Assembly (NCBI RefSeq): GCF_000511385.1
Contig: NC_023137.1
Coordinates: 1,371,001 to 1,435,000, forward strand
Source of the DNA: Phaeobacter gallaeciensis DSM 26640
GTDB taxonomy: Bacteria; Pseudomonadota; Alphaproteobacteria; Rhodobacterales; Rhodobacteraceae
DNA: 64,000 bases
Direction: 5' to 3'
The notes beneath the pieces were generated by a model that worked only from the letters and a program-made list of their open reading frames with translations, ran no database searches and was not told the origin of the DNA. Position numbers and translations under genes: made by a program. Below are positions 56,282 to 64,000 of this stretch, one piece after another. The stretch's first letter is position 1. Each line of letters opens with the position of its first letter.

Positions 56282-56331
56282 CAGTTGGAACGGTGGATCA
56301 GATAGAAGCGAGCTTGGTTCGCGAATAAATT

Positions 56332-56360
56332 TGTCGGGGGTCAGATATAGGTCCCCGACA
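56332..56360 (+). terminator. Hairpin after katG
   Basis: TGTCGGGG (56332-56339) pairs with CCCCGACA (56353-56360). The lack of a T run leaves its terminator role uncertain. Confidence 0.5.
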
Positions 56361-56526
56361 GGCCGCTAGATGCGAATGCCGGATCGCGATATCGCGCACT
56401 GATTGAACTCCGGAATGGGAGCACAGCCGAGACCCAAAATAAGATACATGTTGTAGTCATATTACGTCTAAACTTTTGGCAATTGACTGCACAGTCTGAT
56501 AATATTTAGGCATGGGAGGAGAGATA

Positions 56527-57018
56527 GTGGTGGATATTTTCTCGAAGCGGGATGGTCCGCGTCTCGAGGACGTGAGGGCAAAGCGTCTGCTGTCGGAAAA
56601 TGCTGGGACGATACGCAAACTTGCGGATCAGATCAGCAATGGCGGGTTCAGTCGAATGCAGGCTGATCAAGCACGCCGGAAACAACAGCCCAAGCCCGAG
56701 GGTTTGATCATCCACGACATGAAGGCGCGGGTCAATTCGGACGTGCCGGAGCCTTATGTCAAGGTCAGCCTTAACAACCGGGTTGTGCTGGTTGACAAGT
56801 CAACCGGCATGCAGATGTGTATGCTCGGCGAGATCCGCGGCAACTTCCTGTCGAAAAAATTTGTTTTGGCGACGAAGGAAAATGGTTTCCTCTCGCCGCT
56901 AGAGGGCGAGTTGGCCGCCGCGCTGGCGCATCTGGAGGGAGCGGAGATAACCGAAACGTTTGACGACCGCGCCCTAGCAGAGGCGATTGAATCCTTGATT
57001 ATCTCGAAGGACGATTAA
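56527..57018 (+). CDS. Hypothetical protein between katG and the activator gene
   Basis: The protein is about 163 residues, with a charged N-terminal half and a compact C-terminal part (KVSLNNRVVLVDKSTGMQMC and GEIRGNFLSKKFVLATKENG). I recognise no family. The start is GTG 56527 or 56530; both follow GGAGGAGA, and the upstream ATG 56512 overlaps that site. It precedes the activator gene by 62 bp and could be co-expressed with it. Confidence 0.6.
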   Translation: MVDIFSKRDGPRLEDVRAKRLLSENAGTIRKLADQISNGGFSRMQADQARRKQQPKPEGLIIHDMKARVNSDVPEPYVKVSLNNRVVLVDKSTGMQMCMLGEIRGNFLSKKFVLATKENGFLSPLEGELAAALAHLEGAEITETFDDRALAEAIESLIISKDD

Positions 57019-57080
57019 TCCACAGCCTCCAAAATTGTCTCGTAATCAATCAGAAGGAATGCCGACAGAGCCGGCACCAT

Positions 57081-59090
57081 ATGCCTGTAACGACACAAGA
57101 GAACAGCGAGAGGGCGCAGCAATTGCCTGATAACTCCAGCTATTCAGAAGGCGATACCCGTAAAGCCTGGGAGAGATTTGTCTCCTCCGAGAAAGACGGC
57201 GATGGGATACCGGCGAAGGTACGAGACGAAATTCTGGCGTCATGGCGGCGTAGTCGGGAGTTCGGAGTCGACGCCGGTAGCCAAGCTTCACGAAAGGTGA
57301 TTGACGACACTCAGTTGTTTCAGCGCCGAGAACGCAATATCGCGCTCCGCAAGGCCGCCTCAGCGGCCTTCAAGCGGCTTGAGCCGCATCTGAAAGAGGC
57401 CCGCACCATATTGATCCTGGCGGATAGCCATGGGGTGATCATTGACGCCATTGGCGACGAAAATGTGCTGGACGAGGGGCAGGAAATCCACCTGGAACTA
57501 GGCGGCGACTGGAGTGAGCGCTCGATCGGCACCAATGGTATCGGTACGGCGCTTAGAACAGGAAAGCCTTCTTATGTGCACGCTTCCGAACATTTCGCCG
57601 AAGGCGTACAGGCTTGGACTTGCGCAGGAGCGCCTATTTTTGATCCTCTCACCCAGAATGTGATAGGGGTCGTTGATCTGTCGGGTCCGCCGCAGATTTT
57701 CCGCCAGCATAATGTGGCGCTTGTCTTGGCAGCGGCGCGCGAGATTGAGATTGCTCTTGCAGAGCAAAAACAGATCGAACGCACGGAATTGCTAGAAGCC
57801 TTCCTGATGTCGGATTATGGCCGCGCGCATGACGGTGTGGTGCTGGTCGATGAGTCAGGCAGCGTGCTGTTCCGGCGCGGGCTGGACGACGACCCGTTGC
57901 GCCAGAGCAAGGAATTGTTGATTGGCCACAAACTGTTGCCCAAGCTGGAAGGTTTGTCAGACCAGGATATCCCCAAGCTCTTGCCACTCAACGTGGAGGC
58001 GGAAGGCATCGAGCGGCTCAAACTGGAAGGCGTCTTTCGGGGCGCCGCCCTGTTCCTCAAAGGCAAGGGCGAGGCGCAGCGTCAAGTCAGGGCAAGCTGC
58101 ATCATCAGGCCGCGGATCAATGTAGCGGAGAGCGAGATTGAAATCATCGGCTCGTCACCAAAGATGGCCGATGCCATCAGCCTAGCCGAGCGCGCAGCAT
58201 TGGCCAATGTTTCGGTTCTGATCCACGGTGAAACCGGGGTCGGCAAGGAATTGTTCGCACGCCTGATCCACAGCCGCCTGCCGGATGAAAATGCGCCCTA
58301 CGTTCCGGTCAACTGTGCGGCGATTTCCAGCGACCTGATTGGCGCGGAACTGTTCGGTTATTCGGAGGGCGCGTTTACCGGAGCCGTACGCGGTGGACGC
58401 GCCGGCAGGTTCGAACAGGCGAACAACGGGATGCTCTGCCTCGATGAAATCGGCGATATGCCGATCGAGTTGCAACCCTACCTCCTCAGAGCGCTCGAAC
58501 AGCGCGCGATCTACCGCATGGGCGACAACAAGCGGCGTCCGGTAGATGTTCGGCTGGTATCAATGACCAATCGCGACCTGCGACAGGAAATCGAGAAAGG
58601 TAATTTTCGCCGGGACCTGTTTTACCGGATCGGGGTGATGACCATCGAGGTCCCGCCTTTGCGCGAGCGTGGCAACGATATCGTGGCGCTGCTTGATCAT
58701 TTCTCGCAGAAGTATGCCGAAGAAACCGGGCGCACGCCCATGACGTTTACCAACCGGGCGATGGAATTGCTCCTTCAGTACCAGTGGCCTGGAAACGTAC
58801 GGGAGCTGCGCAATGTGGTCCAGCGCTTCTACCTTATCAAGTTAGATAGTTTCGTAACCGAGCGGGATTTGCCTCCGGAGATCCATGATGAGTTCGAGGG
58901 GGGCGCTGAGGATTCGCTGGAGCACATCCTCGGCGGTCATTCCGGAGACCTGGAGAGCATCGAAGCTAGTGCCATTCGCCGGGCGATTGCCTCAGAGAAC
59001 GGCAACCTTACCAAGGTGGCCCAGGTTCTGGGGATATCACGTCCAACTCTGTATCGCAAAATAAAGCGGTATCACATTCGCAAGGTTTGA
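57081..59090 (+). CDS. Sigma-54-dependent activator of AcoR/MimR type
   Basis: The 669-residue regulator has an N-terminal GAF-type sensory domain (about residues 60-230) and a linker, followed by the AAA+ domain with GETGVGKE (383-390), GAFTGA (430-435) and LCLDEIG (452-458). A Fis-type HTH lies at the C-terminus (NLTKVAQVLGISRPTLYRKI). The intact GAFTGA loop means it can contact sigma-54. It should bind the inverted repeats upstream of prmA and activate the operon when an inducer binds its GAF domain. The ribosome site at ATG 57081 is weak. Confidence 0.92.
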   Translation: MPVTTQENSERAQQLPDNSSYSEGDTRKAWERFVSSEKDGDGIPAKVRDEILASWRRSREFGVDAGSQASRKVIDDTQLFQRRERNIALRKAASAAFKRLEPHLKEARTILILADSHGVIIDAIGDENVLDEGQEIHLELGGDWSERSIGTNGIGTALRTGKPSYVHASEHFAEGVQAWTCAGAPIFDPLTQNVIGVVDLSGPPQIFRQHNVALVLAAAREIEIALAEQKQIERTELLEAFLMSDYGRAHDGVVLVDESGSVLFRRGLDDDPLRQSKELLIGHKLLPKLEGLSDQDIPKLLPLNVEAEGIERLKLEGVFRGAALFLKGKGEAQRQVRASCIIRPRINVAESEIEIIGSSPKMADAISLAERAALANVSVLIHGETGVGKELFARLIHSRLPDENAPYVPVNCAAISSDLIGAELFGYSEGAFTGAVRGGRAGRFEQANNGMLCLDEIGDMPIELQPYLLRALEQRAIYRMGDNKRRPVDVRLVSMTNRDLRQEIEKGNFRRDLFYRIGVMTIEVPPLRERGNDIVALLDHFSQKYAEETGRTPMTFTNRAMELLLQYQWPGNVRELRNVVQRFYLIKLDSFVTERDLPPEIHDEFEGGAEDSLEHILGGHSGDLESIEASAIRRAIASENGNLTKVAQVLGISRPTLYRKIKRYHIRKV

Positions 59091-59114
59091 GACCGCATAG
59101 ATCAGATGCTCAGC

Positions 59115-59149
59115 GCGCCCTGTGTCACCTGCGTCGGTGACAGGGGCGC
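59115..59149. terminator. Hairpin between convergent genes
   Basis: A long GC-rich hairpin (59115-59129 with 59136-59149, one bulge) lies between the activator gene and the convergent FAD-oxidase gene. Confidence 0.55.
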
Positions 59150-59229
59150 GGCCTGCGCTTCACGGGGGACCTGGCTTTTGGAGACTATTCAGGTTCGCCG
59201 GTTCATGCATCCCCCTTCGGGAGGGTATT

Positions 59230-60618
59230 TCAGGCCAGCTGATCAAACACTTTGGCGGGATTGAGCGTAGATTGAGGATCAAACGCTGTTTTTAGCTGTC
59301 GCATGGCCGCCAGAGTTGCCATGGGTCGGCTAAGTGGCAGATGCGTGCGTTTTTCGAGTCCTATGCCGTGCTCTGCGGAAACGGTCGTACCTGTGAACTG
59401 TTGCAGCACGCCATAGACAGCGCCGTCTATGGCGGCGTGTCTGGCGGGGTCGCGGGCGGGGCCTGCCATGATGTGCAAGTTGCCGTCGCCCATATGCCCG
59501 AAAACATAGCAGGTGACACCCGGACAGTCGCTTGCGATCCGCACCTGCAACCGTTCGACATAGTTTGGGATATCGCTGAGGCGCAGGCCAACGTCGTAAG
59601 ACAAGCACGGACCACTGCGGCTTTCGATCAGGTCAGCGTCCTCGCGAAGCTGCCAGATGGTGCGGCGTTGCGCTTCGGATTGGGCGACAACGCCGTCCTG
59701 CAGCAGATCGTCCTCGAAACACTGGCCCAGGAACGCTGTGAGAGCGCCCTCATGTTCTGCGTCGCCCCATTGGCCGGTTTCGATCACGCCGTAGATACCG
59801 CAGTGGGGGGACATCATGCTGTTGTTCAGATGGGTGGTGATTTCGGTGAAAAATTCCGGCCACATCGCTTCAAAAGATAGCAGATTGCCTCCGAAGGCTC
59901 TGCGGGCACGGGCCAGTACGTCGAACAACTGCTCGGTGCTGTCACATCCGATCAACGCGGTTTGCACTGAAGACGGTCGGCTGTGCAGGCGCAGGGTCGC
60001 TTTGGTGATGACGCCCAGCGTTCCTTCGGAACCGACAAAAAGCTGCTTGAGATCATAACCGGCATTGTTCTTGAGCAGTGTGTTGTTCATATCCAAGAGT
60101 GTGCCATCGGCCAGCACGGCTTCCAATCCTAGGATGTTATCGCGGGCCATGCCGTAACGGATCGCCTGAATGCCGCCGGCATTGGTCGAGACAATCCCCC
60201 CCAAGGTACAGCTGCCGCGCGAAGGCAGGTCGATACCGGGGGCCAGCCCATGCGGTTCAGCGACGTCGATCACCTGCTGCAGGGTGACACCAGCCTCAGC
60301 GGTAACAATGCCCTGCATCGGATCGAATTCCAGAATGCGGGTCATCTTCTCCAGCGACAAGGCGACCTGCCCCGGGGCCGTGGCAGTGCCTTGTACAAGC
60401 CCTGTCAGCCCGCCTTGGGGAACAATTGCCAGCCCATGTTCGGCGGCCAGCCTGCAGATTTCGCTGACCTCTTGTGCTGAGCCGGGAGTGAGCAGCACGC
60501 CGCCATCATAGCTGGCCGCGCAATAGCCGGTATTCCGCAGGGCGAGCTGCGCGCCGGTGATCACATTCCGCGCGCCGATTATTGAAGAAAATAGAGCGGA
60601 AACCTGACTTATGTCCAT
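59230..60618 (-). CDS. GlcD-type FAD-linked oxidase
   Basis: The 462-residue flavoprotein has the PCMH FAD-binding domain (VPQGGLTGLVQGTA, GGIVSTNAGGIQAIRYG) and the FAD-oxidase C-terminal domain (VFGHMGDGNLHIMAG ... AEHGIGLEKRTHL). The family oxidises 2-hydroxy acids such as lactate, glycolate or 2-hydroxyglutarate. It is the last gene of the ABC-transporter operon, 28 bp after the permease gene. It therefore probably processes the imported compound or a product of it. Confidence 0.88.
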   Translation of the reverse strand: MDISQVSALFSSIIGARNVITGAQLALRNTGYCAASYDGGVLLTPGSAQEVSEICRLAAEHGLAIVPQGGLTGLVQGTATAPGQVALSLEKMTRILEFDPMQGIVTAEAGVTLQQVIDVAEPHGLAPGIDLPSRGSCTLGGIVSTNAGGIQAIRYGMARDNILGLEAVLADGTLLDMNNTLLKNNAGYDLKQLFVGSEGTLGVITKATLRLHSRPSSVQTALIGCDSTEQLFDVLARARRAFGGNLLSFEAMWPEFFTEITTHLNNSMMSPHCGIYGVIETGQWGDAEHEGALTAFLGQCFEDDLLQDGVVAQSEAQRRTIWQLREDADLIESRSGPCLSYDVGLRLSDIPNYVERLQVRIASDCPGVTCYVFGHMGDGNLHIMAGPARDPARHAAIDGAVYGVLQQFTGTTVSAEHGIGLEKRTHLPLSRPMATLAAMRQLKTAFDPQSTLNPAKVFDQLA

Positions 60619-60645
60619 TGGATGTGCTTTCGATTACGCCCGATC

Positions 60646-61449
60646 TCAGCTGTCGGACTTGTCTTTGCGGTGCTCGTAGAGGGCCTTGGCGACGATGGCG
60701 ATGGTGGTCAGAACCATCAGGATGACCGAGACCGCGGCGATGATCGGGTCAACGTTAAGGCGCAGCCCGTCCCAGATCCGTTTCGGCAGGGTGATTACGT
60801 CGATACCACTGACAAACAGGGTGACGGCAATCTCCTCCCAGGACAGCACCAGGCTCAGGAACCACGCCGAGAACAGCCCAAACTTGAGGTTCGGTAGCAC
60901 CACCCAGAAGGTGGTCTGCATCCGCGAGGCGCCAAGGTTGCGTGACGCGAGCTCCAGCGATTTGTCGAGGCGCGAGGTGGCGGTCAGCATGACGATCACC
61001 GCAAAGGGGGTCACCATGATCACATGAGTCAGGATCAGCCCCGGATAGGTGTCGATCAAGCCGATGCGTGCCTGCAGGAAATAGATGATCACGGCTGATA
61101 CCACTGGCGGCACCGCCATCGGCAACAGCGCCAGCCCTACCAGTGCCCCGCCATAGCGCGGCTGCCGGAACCAAAGTCCCAAGGCAAAGGCGGCGGCCAG
61201 AACCGTGGCGATCACGCTGCTGGCCAGCGCCACCAGCACGCTGTCGGAGATACTGGCGAGCCAGGCCTCGTCCGTCAGCAGCGCCTGATAGTGGCGCAGG
61301 GACCAGTCGCCCTTTGGAAGGGACAGGAACCGTTTGGGGGTGAAGGATACCGGGATCACAGCAACCAGCGGCATCAGCATGAAGAGGCCGGTCAGAATGG
61401 CGGCAAGTTTCAAAAGCCAGCCCTGCAAATTCGTTGGCTTGCGGATCAT
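60646..61449 (-). CDS. ABC transporter permease (PotC type)
   Basis: The 267-residue inner-membrane permease has about six helices and the BPD_transp_1 EAA-like loop (SLELASRNLGASRMQTTFWVVLPNLKFG). It belongs to the spermidine/putrescine family. The start ATG 61449 overlaps the stop of the PotB-type gene (ATGA), so they are translationally coupled. Confidence 0.9.
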   Translation of the reverse strand: MIRKPTNLQGWLLKLAAILTGLFMLMPLVAVIPVSFTPKRFLSLPKGDWSLRHYQALLTDEAWLASISDSVLVALASSVIATVLAAAFALGLWFRQPRYGGALVGLALLPMAVPPVVSAVIIYFLQARIGLIDTYPGLILTHVIMVTPFAVIVMLTATSRLDKSLELASRNLGASRMQTTFWVVLPNLKFGLFSAWFLSLVLSWEEIAVTLFVSGIDVITLPKRIWDGLRLNVDPIIAAVSVILMVLTTIAIVAKALYEHRKDKSDS

Positions 61450-62273
61450 TTGACCAGCCTTTCCGGGCGGATGACCCTGAACAGCAGGCCCGCCATTACC
61501 GCGACCACGGCCAGCACTCCGATGCTGAGCGCGGCGCCAAAGCCCCAATTCGAAGTCTGGAACATCTGGATGTAGATGTATTCCGCGATCATCACGATTT
61601 TGCCGCCCCCAAGGATCGCCGGGGTGATGAAGAAGCCAAGGGCAAAGACAAAGACGATGATCACGGAGGCGAGGATACCGGGCACGGTGAGCGGCAGGAA
61701 CACGTTCCAGAAAGTGAAGGTGGGACTGGCGCCCATGCCGCGCGAGGCAAGGAGCACCCGTGAGTCAATCTGGCGCATCACCGATGCAATCGGAAACACC
61801 GCGAAGGGCACAAGGAAATGCACCATGCCCAGGATCACCGAAGGCTCGGTCCTCACCAGTATGAGCGGCTCGGAAATGGCACCGATGGACAGCAATGTTT
61901 CGTTCAGAATGCCTTTGTTGCGCAGGATCACCACCCAACCAAAGGCGCGGATCAATACCGAGATCCAGAAGGGGATAAATATGCAGAGCTCCATGAACAG
62001 TTTTCGGCCGGGTGAGCCGAAAACCCAGTGGTAGGCCAGAAGATAGGCAAGCAGCACCGAGATGCCGGTGACCAGTATGCAGACGCGTGCGGTGCGCAGC
62101 ATAATATTGAGTGCATCGGCGTCGGTCAGCATCCGCACATAGTTCTCGGCGCCCGGTTCGGGCCGGGAGACGGACCATCCGAAGACACCCAGAAGTGGCG
62201 CCAGATAGACCGCCAGGAACAGGGCAGGCAGTAGCCACATGGCAATGGTGTGTATATTGAACCGTGCGGCCAT
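61446..62273 (-). CDS. ABC transporter permease (PotB type)
   Basis: The 275-residue permease has six helices and the EAA-type loop (IDSRVLLASRGMGASPTFTFWNVFLPLT). It pairs with the PotC-type subunit encoded next. It begins 21 bp after the stop of the binding-protein gene. Confidence 0.9.
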   Translation of the reverse strand: MAARFNIHTIAMWLLPALFLAVYLAPLLGVFGWSVSRPEPGAENYVRMLTDADALNIMLRTARVCILVTGISVLLAYLLAYHWVFGSPGRKLFMELCIFIPFWISVLIRAFGWVVILRNKGILNETLLSIGAISEPLILVRTEPSVILGMVHFLVPFAVFPIASVMRQIDSRVLLASRGMGASPTFTFWNVFLPLTVPGILASVIIVFVFALGFFITPAILGGGKIVMIAEYIYIQMFQTSNWGFGAALSIGVLAVVAVMAGLLFRVIRPERLVK

Positions 62274-62294
62274 CCTGCTGCCCCCTCCTATGCT

Positions 62295-63398
62295 TTAGCT
62301 GCTGATTAGCGCCAGATATTTGTCCAGTGCAGTGCCATAGTGGTCTGCGTACCATTCCGCCTGTAGTACAATCTGACGCTCCAGATTTTCCTCCGAGCTT
62401 GCATCCACATGTTTCATCTCGTCCGAAACCAGCGCATGTGCGGCGGGGTTGGCCGGACCATTACCCAGTTCGTTCAGCAGGGTCACCTGATTGTCCGGGT
62501 TCTGAGCCAGAGCGATGAACTCCATTGCTGCCTTGGCACCGGCGGGGTTGCCCTTGATCACGGTCCAGCCAGACGGCGACACCAGCCCCTGATCAAAGGT
62601 CCAGTCGACCTCGCCTTCGGTGTCCTGTTTGGTCAGGTTCGCGCGGGTGTGCCACAGCAAGCCCATCGAGGCCTCGCCGTCGCGCAAAAGCTGCTGGCTT
62701 TCGGCGCCCGAGGACCAGAAGCTGATGATATGCGGCTTAAGCGCTTCGATCTTGGCTAGCGCGCGATCCACATCCAGCGGATAAAGCTCGGCAGGTGCAA
62801 CGCCATCGGCCAGCAGTGCGGCCTCCAGCACGCCGGTCATCCATTTGTAGAGCGTGCGTTTGCCAGGGTATTTTTCCACGTCCCAGAAGTCGGCCCACGT
62901 GCGGGGGGCATCATCGCCGAACCGGGCGGCGTCATAGGCGATGACATTGCTGTAGAAATAGGACGGAACGTAGAATTCACCATCAAAGCCCGGTTCGATC
63001 TTGCTGCGGTCGACAATAGAGTAGTCGATCTTTTCCATCATCCCTTCGCGGCCCAGGCGGATCGCGGAATAGGGTTCCGCATCGCAGACGTCCCAGCGTA
63101 CAGATTTGCTTTCATACTGGGTCTTCATTGAGCCTTCGAGGGGGCCGGATCCGTCGATTTTCAGCTTGTTTCCGGTGGCCGTTTCATAGGCCTCGGCAAA
63201 GGCTGCGGAGTAGGCATCAATCGCATCACCGCCCCAGTTGACCACGACCAGTTCCTTGCCTGCGGCCTGAGCGCCTGGCGCGGCGACAGTCGCGGCTCCC
63301 AAGGCCACCAGCCCGGTCAGAAATCCGCGGCGATCCAGCCTGCCGCTGCGGAAGCGCTCGGCCAGTAGCTCACAGCAGTCTCTTTGAAAGTTGTTCAT
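62295..63398 (-). CDS. ABC transporter periplasmic binding protein (PotD/spermidine-type)
   Basis: The 367-residue protein has a twin-arginine signal (GRLDRRGFLTGLVALGAATV, cleaved after GAQA). A class II binding fold of the PotD family follows (ELVVVNWGGDAIDAYSAAF, AKAAMEFIALAQNPDNQ). It likely binds a polyamine, an amino-acid derivative or an organic cation. ATG 63398 is chosen, with GGGAGAAA upstream. The ATPase gene lies 60 bp upstream. Confidence 0.9.
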   Translation of the reverse strand: MNNFQRDCCELLAERFRSGRLDRRGFLTGLVALGAATVAAPGAQAAGKELVVVNWGGDAIDAYSAAFAEAYETATGNKLKIDGSGPLEGSMKTQYESKSVRWDVCDAEPYSAIRLGREGMMEKIDYSIVDRSKIEPGFDGEFYVPSYFYSNVIAYDAARFGDDAPRTWADFWDVEKYPGKRTLYKWMTGVLEAALLADGVAPAELYPLDVDRALAKIEALKPHIISFWSSGAESQQLLRDGEASMGLLWHTRANLTKQDTEGEVDWTFDQGLVSPSGWTVIKGNPAGAKAAMEFIALAQNPDNQVTLLNELGNGPANPAAHALVSDEMKHVDASSEENLERQIVLQAEWYADHYGTALDKYLALISS

Positions 63399-63458
63399 TG
63401 TTTTCTCCCTGGTCATGTTGCGCCGACTGTCGCTTCGGACAGAGCAGCCCTGGTCTTG

Positions 63459-64000
63459 TTAATCGGCAATCACGATGCTGTTTTCGGGCGACCAACTGAC
63501 CCACAGTTCACTGTCAACATGTGGCAGCGCGCCATTCGCGCTGTGAGTGGAGGCGCTAATGGTATGGCCCTGCGGTGTCTCCAGCACCAGATCGCTATGC
63601 GAGCCCTGATAGGTGGTCTGGACCACCCGGGCGGGTAGTACATTGGCCTGATCGGCAGGGTGTTCGGCGCTGAGGGTCATGTGTTCTGGTCGTACCGCGA
63701 CGCTGGCGCCGCCGGCCACGTGGTTTCCCGGATTTGCAGCCGAAAGCGTTGTGCCGTCCAGATTGCCGTGCAGCAGACCGCCGCTGATGCCGGGGTTCGC
63801 TACCGGGAAGATATTGATCTGCCCCAGGAATTCCGCGACAAACCGCGAATCCGGCGCGTTATATATCTGGTCAGGCGAATCCAGCTGCATCAGCCTGCCG
63901 TTATTGAAAATTGCGATTTTATCGGACATTGCCAGCGCCTCACCCTGGTCGTGGGTGACAAAGACAAATGTGGTTCCGGTTTCCTCATGCACCCGTTTCA
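63459..64000 (-). CDS. ABC transporter ATP-binding protein (PotA type), C-terminal part (cut by window edge)
   Basis: The frame is open to the right edge, so the Walker A and signature motifs are outside. Visible are the H-loop (TFVFVTHDQGEALAMSDKIAI), NNGRLMQLDSPDQIYNAP and a TOBE domain (SVAVRPEHMTLSA ... SHSDLVLETPQGHTI) typical of PotA/UgpC-like ATPases. It is the first gene in the window of the operon ATPase, binding protein, permeases, FAD oxidase. Confidence 0.88.
   Translation of the reverse strand, partial: KRVHEETGTTFVFVTHDQGEALAMSDKIAIFNNGRLMQLDSPDQIYNAPDSRFVAEFLGQINIFPVANPGISGGLLHGNLDGTTLSAANPGNHVAGGASVAVRPEHMTLSAEHPADQANVLPARVVQTTYQGSHSDLVLETPQGHTISASTHSANGALPHVDSELWVSWSPENSIVIAD

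Noticed and set aside
56477..56490. TTGGCAATTGACTGC upstream of the orphan gene as a -24/-12 promoter
   Set aside because: GG and GC are separated by 9 bp instead of 10, a spacing that normally abolishes sigma-54 use.

Overview
The window is a chromosomal segment of an alphaproteobacterium, most likely a marine roseobacter-type Rhodobacteraceae. The evidence is the high GC, TRAP transport, a Bpt-type aminoacyl-protein transferase, DUF2852 and DUF2189 proteins, the style of the ilv genes, and similarity of many proteins to that group. I cannot fix the genus from sequence alone. No rRNA or complete tRNA gene was seen.

1-23.7 kb is core-like. From the left: a truncated M48 protease, a class I/II aminotransferase, N-acetylmuramoyl-L-alanine amidase, class A penicillin-binding protein 1A, release factor 2, an amidase, a DUF2189 membrane protein, and an HTH regulator. 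The ilvI-ilvH operon follows, preceded by a readable attenuator: a 15-residue leader peptide with Ile-Leu-Val-Val-Val-Val codons, an antiterminator and a terminator. Next come a Cache-domain histidine kinase and NarL-type response regulator, divergent from a three-gene TRAP transporter. The block ends with VOC, Bpt, RDD and DUF2852 genes.

23.7-37.5 kb is accessory. It is lower in GC, gene-poor, and carries dispersed repeats. It holds a membrane orphan, a phospholipase-D-fold protein, a PIN-like protein, and a cassette of SDR, secreted metallo-beta-lactamase-fold hydrolase, LysR and antibiotic-biosynthesis-monooxygenase genes. It also holds an intact IS5-type element with an apparent CTAG duplication, an IS3 remnant, a flavin amine oxidase and a double-GNAT protein.

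37.8-59.1 kb is the most interesting block. It holds a soluble diiron monooxygenase operon in the prmABCD/mimABCD order (hydroxylase alpha, reductase, hydroxylase beta, coupling protein). It continues through an amidohydrolase, a DUF59-type protein, a dedicated GroEL-like chaperonin, an SDR, a VOC protein, a Tat-exported small subunit plus GMC oxidoreductase, a catalase-peroxidase, an orphan 163-residue protein and an AcoR-family sigma-54 activator. Immediately upstream is a second-type, shortened rpoN gene. Between rpoN and the operon lie a -24/-12 promoter, an AT-rich bend and inverted-repeat activator sites, so the cluster appears to bring its own transcription system. Left of rpoN sits an unrecognised set of five genes (helical proteins, a beta-propeller, a 59-residue protein and a 317-residue protein). 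A reasonable model is NADH-driven hydroxylation of a small alkane, ketone or aromatic compound, followed by alcohol oxidation.

59.2-64.0 kb is a minus-strand operon for a polyamine/opine-type ABC importer (ATPase truncated at the right edge, Tat-type binding protein, two permeases) followed by a GlcD-type FAD-linked oxidase.
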